Assembly (NCBI GenBank): GCA_035547055.1
Contig: DASZVN010000087.1
Coordinates: forward strand, 1 to 9,727
From: DASZVN01 sp035547055
GTDB lineage: Bacteria; Pseudomonadota; Alphaproteobacteria; Rhizobiales; Methylopilaceae
Direction of reading: 5' to 3'
DNA length: 9,727 nucleotides
Shown here: piece after piece, positions 5,495 through 9,727 of the stretch
Numbering within the stretch: position 1 is the stretch's first letter
Layout: each line of letters opens with the position of its first letter
Translations under genes and position numbers: made by a program
Notes under the pieces: model-generated
Told to the model about the DNA's origin: nothing
The model's database searches: none
Seen by the model: the letters and a program-made list of their open reading frames with translations, nothing else

Positions 5495-7387
5495 TCATCC
5501 CCGCGCGGCCTCGCGGCGGCGCGGCGGCGCGGGGGCGGCGTTCTCCTCGAACAGCTCGGCGAGCTTCTCGGTCATCGCGCCGCCGAGCTCCTCGGCGTCG
5601 ACGATGGTGACGGCGCGGCGGTAGTAGCGCGTCACGTCGTGGCCGATGCCGATCGCGATCAGCTCGACCGGCGAGCGGGTCTCGATCTCGTAGATCACCT
5701 GGCGGAGATGGCGCTCGAGATAGTTGCCGGGATTGACCGAGAGCGTCGAGTCGTCCACCGGCGCGCCGTCGGAAATCATCATCAGGATGCGCCGCTGCTC
5801 GGTGCGGCCGAGGAGGCGCGCGTGCGCCCAGGCCAGCGCCTCGCCGTCGATGTTCTCCTTGAGCAGGCCCTCGCGCATCATCAGGCCGAGATTCTTCCGC
5901 GCCCGCCGCCACGGTGCGTCGGCGGCCTTGTAGATGACGTGGCGGAGGTCGTTGAGACGGCCGGGATTGGCCGGCTTGCCGGCCTGGAGCCAGGCGTCGC
6001 GCGACTGGCCGCCCTTCCACGCCCGGGTGGTGAAGCCGAGGATCTCGACCTTGACGCCGCAGCGCTCCAGCGTGCGGGCGAGGATGTCGGCGCAGGTCGC
6101 CGCCACGGTGATCGGCCGCCCCCGCATCGAGCCCGAATTGTCGAGGAGGAGCGTCACCACGGTGTCGCGGAACTCGGTGTCGCGCTCGCGCATGAACGTG
6201 AGCGCGCTCATCGGGTCGACGATCACCCGCGACAGCCGGGCCGGGTCGAGCACGCCCTCTTCCAGGTCGAACTCCCAGGCCCGGTTCTGCTGCGCCAGGA
6301 GGCGGCGCTGGAGCCGGTTGGCGAGGCGGCCGACTACGCCCTGGAGGTGGCTGAGCTGCTTGTCGAGATAGGAGCGCAGCCGCGCCAGCTCCTCCGGGTC
6401 GCACAGGTCCTCGGCCTTCACCGCCTCGTCGAAGCGGGTGGTGAAGACATGATAGTCGGTCGCGCTCTGATCCTTCGGATGGGGCTGCGGCGGCGGGTTG
6501 GGGTCGGTGTCCTCGGCCTCGGCCGTCATGTCGGCGTCGGCGACGCTCTCGCTGGTCGGCGCCTCGGCGGCGTCCATCTCGGCGGCGTCGGGGTCTTCCT
6601 CGCCGTTCTCCGCGTCGTCGGATTCCTCGCCGGGGCGGCCGTCCTGCTCGGCGTCGCCCGCCTCCTGGCTCTTCTCGGCCTGGGCCTCCTCGCCGTCCTT
6701 GCCGTCGTCCTCCTCGTCGGGCGAGCCGCCGAGCTCGTCGCCCATCTCCAGCGAGGTCAAGAGCTCGCGGATGGCATGGGCATAGGCGTTCTGGTCGTCG
6801 AGCACGGTGTCGAGCCGCTCGATCTCGCCGCCGGCGCGCTCCTCGATCCAGTCGCGCCAGAGGTCGACGATCTTGGCCGCGGCGGGCGGCGGCTCGGCCC
6901 CGGTCAGGCGCTCGCGCACCATCATCGCGACGGCGTCGGCGAGCGGCGCGTCGGCGCGATCGGTGATCTCGGCATAGTTGCCGCGGTGGAAGCGGTCGTC
7001 GAGCATCGCCGCGAGGTTGGTCGCGACGCCCGACATGCGGCGGCTCCCGATCGCCTCGACCCGCGCCTGCTCGACCGCGTCGAACACCGCCTTGGCGTTC
7101 GGCCCCTCGGGCGACAGGCGGCGGTGGACCTGCGGGCTGTGGCAGGCGAGCTTCAGCGCGATCGAGTCGGCGTGGCCGCGGACGATTGCGGCGTCGCGCG
7201 CCGTCAGCCGCCGCGGCGGCTCGGGCAGGCGGACGCGCTCCTGGCCCGCCGCGGGCTTGTCGGCGGCGAAGGTGACCTCCAGCTCCGGCACCCCGGCGAG
7301 CGCCCGCAGGGTGCCCGCGACCGAGCGCTTGAACGGCTCGTTCGGCGCATCCTTGGGCGGCGTCTTGGCTCCGGTATTGGAGGCCAT
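5495..7387 (-). CDS. cobT: Aerobic cobaltochelatase subunit CobT
   Basis: The product is 630 residues, the usual CobT size. ATG 7387 has a GAGAGA site 9 bases upstream (plus-strand positions 7397-7402), and the N-terminus (EPFKRSVAGTLRAL, then PELEVTFAADKP) fits the family. Order of parts: an N-terminal helical domain to about 214, a highly acidic Glu/Asp-rich linker at about 215-297, a second helical domain (FTTRFDEAVKAEDLCDPEEL and RLANRLQRRLLAQQNR), then a C-terminal von Willebrand A domain. The metal-ion-dependent adhesion site is DNSGS at 416-420, with GFTTRAW after it and ISDGAP (Asp540) further on. With CobS, CobT forms the ATP-driven complex that works with CobN to insert Co2+ into hydrogenobyrinic acid a,c-diamide in the cytoplasm. 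It is the counterpart of the BchD subunit of Mg chelatase. cobT lies downstream of cobS across a repeat-bearing gap. No defect is visible. Confidence 0.96.
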   Translation of the reverse strand: MASNTGAKTPPKDAPNEPFKRSVAGTLRALAGVPELEVTFAADKPAAGQERVRLPEPPRRLTARDAAIVRGHADSIALKLACHSPQVHRRLSPEGPNAKAVFDAVEQARVEAIGSRRMSGVATNLAAMLDDRFHRGNYAEITDRADAPLADAVAMMVRERLTGAEPPPAAAKIVDLWRDWIEERAGGEIERLDTVLDDQNAYAHAIRELLTSLEMGDELGGSPDEEDDGKDGEEAQAEKSQEAGDAEQDGRPGEESDDAENGEEDPDAAEMDAAEAPTSESVADADMTAEAEDTDPNPPPQPHPKDQSATDYHVFTTRFDEAVKAEDLCDPEELARLRSYLDKQLSHLQGVVGRLANRLQRRLLAQQNRAWEFDLEEGVLDPARLSRVIVDPMSALTFMRERDTEFRDTVVTLLLDNSGSMRGRPITVAATCADILARTLERCGVKVEILGFTTRAWKGGQSRDAWLQAGKPANPGRLNDLRHVIYKAADAPWRRARKNLGLMMREGLLKENIDGEALAWAHARLLGRTEQRRILMMISDGAPVDDSTLSVNPGNYLERHLRQVIYEIETRSPVELIAIGIGHDVTRYYRRAVTIVDAEELGGAMTEKLAELFEENAAPAPPRRREAARG

Positions 7388-7423
7388 GTCTACGCGTCTC
7401 TCACACTAGAAGCCGGCCTCGCC

Positions 7424-7507
7424 GTCATTGCGAGGAGCGAAAGCGACGAAGCAATCCAGGGGCTCGCGGGCTCGCCCCCCGGATTGCTTCGCTTCGCTCG
7501 CGATGAC
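7424..7507. repeat. Imperfect palindromic repeat in the cobS-cobT gap
   Basis: The left arm starts GTCATTGCGAGGAGCGAA at 7424 and ends GAAGCAATCC at 7457. The right arm starts GGATTGCTTCGCTTCGCTCG at 7481 and ends CGATGAC at 7507. The arms are near-complementary around a 23-base GC-rich centre. This is a well-known style of dispersed intergenic repeat in Rhizobiales genomes (general knowledge; copy number not checked). It fills most of the 144-base gap between cobS and cobT and would be transcribed as a long hairpin within the operon. Confidence 0.8.
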
Positions 7508-7531
7508 GGGCAGGGCTCACTCTCGGCTCAA

Positions 7532-8515
7532 TCAGCTCAGCGCGACGTTGACCGAGCTCTCGGCCAGCTCCTGGCCGAAGCAGCGCTGGTAGAACTCGGC
7601 GACCAGCGGCCGCTCCAGCTCGTCGCATTTGTTGAGGAACGTCACGCGGAACGCCATGCCGAGATTGCCGAAGATCTCGGCGTTCTCGGCCCAGGTGATG
7701 ACCGTGCGCGGGCTCATGACGGTGGAGAGGTCGCCGTTCATGAAGGCGTTGCGGGTGAGGTCGGCGAGGCGGACCATGCGCGAGACGGTGTCGCGGCCCT
7801 TGCCGGCGCGGTAGTGCGGCGCCTTGGCGAGGACGATGTCGACCTCGTTGTCGTGCGGCAAATAGTTCAGCGTCGAGACGATCGACCAGCGGTCCATCTG
7901 GCCCTGGTTGATCTGCTGGGTGCCGTGATAGAGGCCCGAGGTGTCGCCGAGGCCGACCGTGTTCGCCGTCGCGAACAGGCGGAACGCCGGGTGCGGGCGG
8001 ATGACCTTGCGCTGGTCGAGCAGGGTCAGCTTGCCCGAGACCTCGAGCACGCGCTGGATCACGAACATCACGTCGGGCCGGCCGGCGTCGTACTCGTCGA
8101 ACACCAGCGCGATGTTGTTCTGCAGCGCCCAGGGCAGGATGCCGTCACGGAACTCGGTGACCTGGAGGCCGTCGCGCACCACGATCGCGTCCTTGCCGAC
8201 GAGGTCGATGCGGCTGATGTGGCTGTCGAGGTTGACGCGGACGCACGGCCAGTTCAGCCGGGCCGCGACCTGCTCGATATGGGTCGACTTGCCGGTGCCG
8301 TGGTAGCCGGTGATCATGACGCGGCGGTTGTGGGCGAAGCCGGCGAGGATCGCGAGCGTGGTGTCGCGGTCGAACAGATAGTCGGCGTCGAGATCGGGCA
8401 CCTGGTCGCCCGCCTCGGAATAGGCCGGCACCTCGAGGTCGCTGTCGATCCCGAAGACCTGGCGCACCGAGACCTTCATGTCCGGCACGCCGGGCACAAC
8501 ATCGGTCATGGACAT
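7532..8515 (-). CDS. cobS: Aerobic cobaltochelatase subunit CobS (AAA+ ATPase)
   Basis: The product is 327 residues from ATG 8515, which sits 4 bases after a full GAGGAGG ribosome site; ATG 8509 is 10 bases away and a possible alternative. The N-terminus has PDMKVSVRQVFGIDSDLEVP at 11-30, typical of CobS. The AAA+ ATPase core follows: Walker A GYHGTGKST at 70-78, Walker B LVFDEYD at 137-143 and sensor-1 region FATANT with Asn185. Downstream come the conserved GLYHGTQQINQGQMDRW segment and MSPRTVITWAEN near the C-terminus. CobS assembles into a hexameric ring that binds CobT and uses ATP hydrolysis to drive cobalt insertion by CobN in aerobic cobalamin synthesis. It is the counterpart of BchI of Mg chelatase. 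It lies 56 bases after the J-domain gene and upstream of cobT, which is the expected order in Rhizobiales. All nucleotide-binding motifs are intact. Confidence 0.97.
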   Translation of the reverse strand: MSMTDVVPGVPDMKVSVRQVFGIDSDLEVPAYSEAGDQVPDLDADYLFDRDTTLAILAGFAHNRRVMITGYHGTGKSTHIEQVAARLNWPCVRVNLDSHISRIDLVGKDAIVVRDGLQVTEFRDGILPWALQNNIALVFDEYDAGRPDVMFVIQRVLEVSGKLTLLDQRKVIRPHPAFRLFATANTVGLGDTSGLYHGTQQINQGQMDRWSIVSTLNYLPHDNEVDIVLAKAPHYRAGKGRDTVSRMVRLADLTRNAFMNGDLSTVMSPRTVITWAENAEIFGNLGMAFRVTFLNKCDELERPLVAEFYQRCFGQELAESSVNVALS

Positions 8516-8519
8516 CAAA

Positions 8520-8526
8520 CCTCCTC
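8520..8526 (-). promoter_or_regulatory. Strong ribosome binding site of cobS
   Basis: On the minus strand these bases read GAGGAGG, nearly a full complement of the 16S rRNA 3' end, spaced 4 bases from ATG 8515 and 10 from ATG 8509. It is the best ribosome site on this strand. It argues against starting at the TTG whose first base is 8518, which would leave only one base of spacing. Confidence 0.6.
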
Positions 8527-8571
8527 GGCCGCCGAGACGGCGGCGAACTCTTCGCGGCGCCCGCGCCGGAC

Positions 8572-9189
8572 TCAGCAGAGACCCGCCTGCCGCAGGTACC
8601 CGTAGGCCTGGATGACGGCGCGCAGTCTATCCTCGGTGGTGCGGTCGCCGCCATTGGCATCGGGATGCAGGCGTTTCACCAGGATCTTGAAGCGGGCCTT
8701 GATCTCGGCAGCGGTGGCGTGCTCGTCGAGGCCAAGCTCGTCGAGCGCCCCGCGCTCGACCTTGTGGAGGGTGCGGCGCTCCGGCCGGGGCTCTTCCGGC
8801 CGCGCCGCGCCGCCGAGATCGAAGAATTCGAACGGGTCGAAGAAGTCCCAGGCATGCCAGCCGCCCTTCTTCGGGCGGCGGCCGCCCCAGCGCCCGGCCG
8901 GGTTGACGCCCATCTGCCAGGTCGGGCGGTGGCCCGTCGCGGCGTCGCGCTGGTAGGCCGCGACGGCGTCGTCCGGCATGTCGGCGAAATAATTGTAAGA
9001 CTGGTTGTAGGCGCGGGCATGCTCGAAGCAGAAGTTCCAGTACTGGCCCTCGCGGCCCCGCCCCTTGGGCGCGCGAAAGCCGCCCGGCTGGCCGCAGCCG
9101 GCATGCTGGCAGAGCTGGACGCGCGTCTCCGGCCGCGGCTCCTTCGGAGCGGCGCGCACTCTGTCGAACCAGGGAGAATCCAGCTTCAT
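8572..9189 (-). CDS. J-domain protein with N-terminal Cys cluster, upstream of cobS
   Basis: The product is 205 residues from ATG 9189. The C-terminus is a compact J domain at about 148-205: ALDELGLDEHATAAEIKARF, then LVKRLHPDANGGD with the HPD tripeptide at 175-177 and QAYGYLR at the end. HPD is required to stimulate DnaK ATPase, so this is probably a working DnaK co-chaperone in the cytoplasm. It lacks the Gly/Phe, zinc and client-binding domains of true DnaJ and has the J domain at the wrong end. The N-terminal half has CQHAGC (Cys27, Cys32) and FCFEH (Cys54, His57), arranged like a small zinc site. A conserved-looking aromatic stretch YNQSYNYFADMPDD follows, then an aromatic DFFDPFEFFDLGG at 115-127. 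Its place just before cobS suggests a link to chelatase assembly, or merely conserved neighbourhood. The true partner is unknown. Confidence 0.85.
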   Translation of the reverse strand: MKLDSPWFDRVRAAPKEPRPETRVQLCQHAGCGQPGGFRAPKGRGREGQYWNFCFEHARAYNQSYNYFADMPDDAVAAYQRDAATGHRPTWQMGVNPAGRWGGRRPKKGGWHAWDFFDPFEFFDLGGAARPEEPRPERRTLHKVERGALDELGLDEHATAAEIKARFKILVKRLHPDANGGDRTTEDRLRAVIQAYGYLRQAGLC

Positions 9190-9320
9190 CGCCCGCGATT
9201 ATGGTCCCCGCCCCGGATCCCGACAAGCCGCCGCGGCATCCCGCCCCGGCGGCCCGCAGCCTCTTGACGGGGCGGTGGCGGCGGCCGATGGCGGCGCATG
9301 GGATCGGGAACAGGCGGGAT
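9190..9320. promoter_or_regulatory. Divergent intergenic region, J-domain gene / bolA
   Basis: These 131 bases separate two divergent gene starts and must hold promoters for both directions. A TTGACG at 9264-9269 on the + strand could be a -35 box for bolA, but no convincing -10 lies 16-18 bases further on. I see no clear promoter for the minus direction and no strong operator symmetry. Confidence 0.3.
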
Positions 9321-9593
9321 ATGAGGATGGACGGCGCGATCCGCAACCGCATCGCGGAAAAGCTCGCAGCGGCCTATGCCCCGGCGCGGCTCGAGGTGAT
9401 CGACGAGAGCGAGCGCCACCGCGGCCATGCCGGCTGGCGCGAGGGCGGCGAGACCCATTTCCGCATCCGCATCGGCGCGGCGGCCTTCGCCGGGAAGAGC
9501 CGCCTGGAGCGCCACCGCATGGTGAACGCAACGTTGGCGGAGGAGCTTGCCGGCCGCGTCCATGCGCTGGCGATCGAGGCGGACGCGGAGTAG
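9321..9593 (+). CDS. bolA: BolA family protein
   Basis: The product is 90 residues from ATG 9321, preceded by AGGCGGG at 9312-9318; ATG 9327 is an alternative with better spacing. An open frame extends to 9201, but the upstream Pro/Arg/Ala-rich residues do not look like BolA. The sequence fits the class II KH-like fold: IRNRIAEKLAAAYAPARLEV at 7-26, ESERHRGHAGW at 29-39, THFRIRI at 45-51, then SRLERHRMVNATLAEEL at 60-76 and the terminal strand VHALAIEA. His65 in RHRMVN is the conserved His used by BolA proteins to coordinate a shared [2Fe-2S] cluster with monothiol glutaredoxins; His33/His36 lie in the variable loop. BolA proteins act in Fe-S trafficking, iron regulation and envelope/biofilm control. 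It is divergent from the J-domain gene and is followed by an inverted repeat. Confidence 0.93.
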   Translation: MRMDGAIRNRIAEKLAAAYAPARLEVIDESERHRGHAGWREGGETHFRIRIGAAAFAGKSRLERHRMVNATLAEELAGRVHALAIEADAE

Positions 9594-9603
9594 GGCCGCT
9601 CCC

Positions 9604-9694
9604 CGTCGTGCCCGGGCTTGGCCCGGCACCCACGAGTCTACGGCACTACTGCGGAAGGAAATCGTGGATGGCCGGGACAAGCCCGGCCACGACG
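9604..9694. repeat. Inverted repeat after bolA (two near-identical arms)
   Basis: The left arm at 9604-9635 begins CGTCGTGCCCGGGCTTG. The right arm at 9662-9694 is its near-exact reverse complement, ending in CCGGCCACGACG. The two are separated by 26 bases of ordinary sequence. Each arm is itself partly palindromic (CCGGGCTTGGCCCGG on the left, GGCCGGGACAAGCCCGGCC on the right). The first 27 bases of the right arm match 5354-5380 in the opposite orientation. The element starts 10 bases after the bolA stop and may also serve as a transcript-end structure. Confidence 0.75.
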
Positions 9695-9704
9695 GCGAGG
9701 CCTC

Positions 9705-9727
9705 GTAGGGTGGGCATCGGCGTCGGC
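9705..9727. repeat. Partial palindromic repeat at the window edge
   Basis: The GTAGGGTGGGCATCGGCGT stretch shares 14 exact bases (9710-9723) with the start of the palindrome at 5431. It is cut by the window end, so its second half cannot be seen. Confidence 0.5.

Noticed and set aside
4311..6404. Reading the phytase-like frame as a 697-residue protein fused upstream
   Set aside because: The upstream half is an Arg/Pro/Ala-rich shadow of cobT in another frame. The real domain begins after the signal-like segment near 5340.
5444..8605. 1053-codon open frame on the + strand
   Set aside because: It lies antisense to cobT and cobS, whose catalytic motifs are intact. It is low-complexity Ala/Arg/Gly/Val-rich and is a product of high GC codon bias.
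9201..9320. N-terminal extension of BolA from the ATG at 9201
   Set aside because: The added 40 residues are Pro/Arg-rich without resemblance to BolA, and a good start with upstream purines exists at 9321.

Overview
The window is a very GC-rich chromosomal segment with no sign of phage or plasmid content. The CobS/CobT cobaltochelatase pair, the J-domain protein upstream of cobS, the divergent BolA gene, the CsgH-type curli factor and the dispersed palindromic repeats together suggest an alphaproteobacterium of the Rhizobiales/Hyphomicrobiales (Bradyrhizobium/Rhodopseudomonas-like). This assignment is inference from gene content and style, not a database match.

Left part (about 1-4301, + strand): a curli (functional amyloid) secretion locus of the alphaproteobacterial type. 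In order it holds the 3' end of a curlin-repeat protein, a chimeric protein with a His/Gly/Asp-rich domain followed by curlin-like repeats (341-1366), a CsgH-like periplasmic chaperone (1371-1847), a second curlin-like protein (1873-2484), csgF (2497-2919) and csgG (3096-4301). CsgG would form the outer-membrane lipoprotein channel and CsgF its extracellular gate and nucleator-coupling factor. CsgH would keep subunits from polymerising in the periplasm, and the curlin-like proteins would be the exported fibre subunits. No csgD or csgE is visible. The genes from 341 to 2919 are tightly spaced and look like one operon. csgG follows after about 175 bases and may be cotranscribed.

Right part (about 4311-9189, - strand): in transcription order, a J-domain protein (9189-8572), cobS (8515-7532), cobT (7387-5495) and an esterase-like phytase-family exported protein (5378-4311). 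CobS (AAA+ ATPase) and CobT (MIDAS/VWA protein) are the ATP-driven motor of the aerobic cobalt chelatase CobNST in cobalamin synthesis; CobN is not in the window. csgG and the phytase-like gene converge with only 9 bases between their stops.

Far right: a BolA-family gene (9321-9593, + strand) is divergent from the J-domain gene. The cobS-cobT gap, the start of the phytase-like gene and the region after bolA all carry palindromic repeat elements. Two of these loci share a 27-base exact match in inverted orientation.

The most interesting content is the non-canonical curli locus: a possible metal-binding histidine-rich amyloid subunit, changed residues at the inferred CsgG and CsgF channel constrictions, and a long Pro/Ala-rich C-terminal tail on CsgG.
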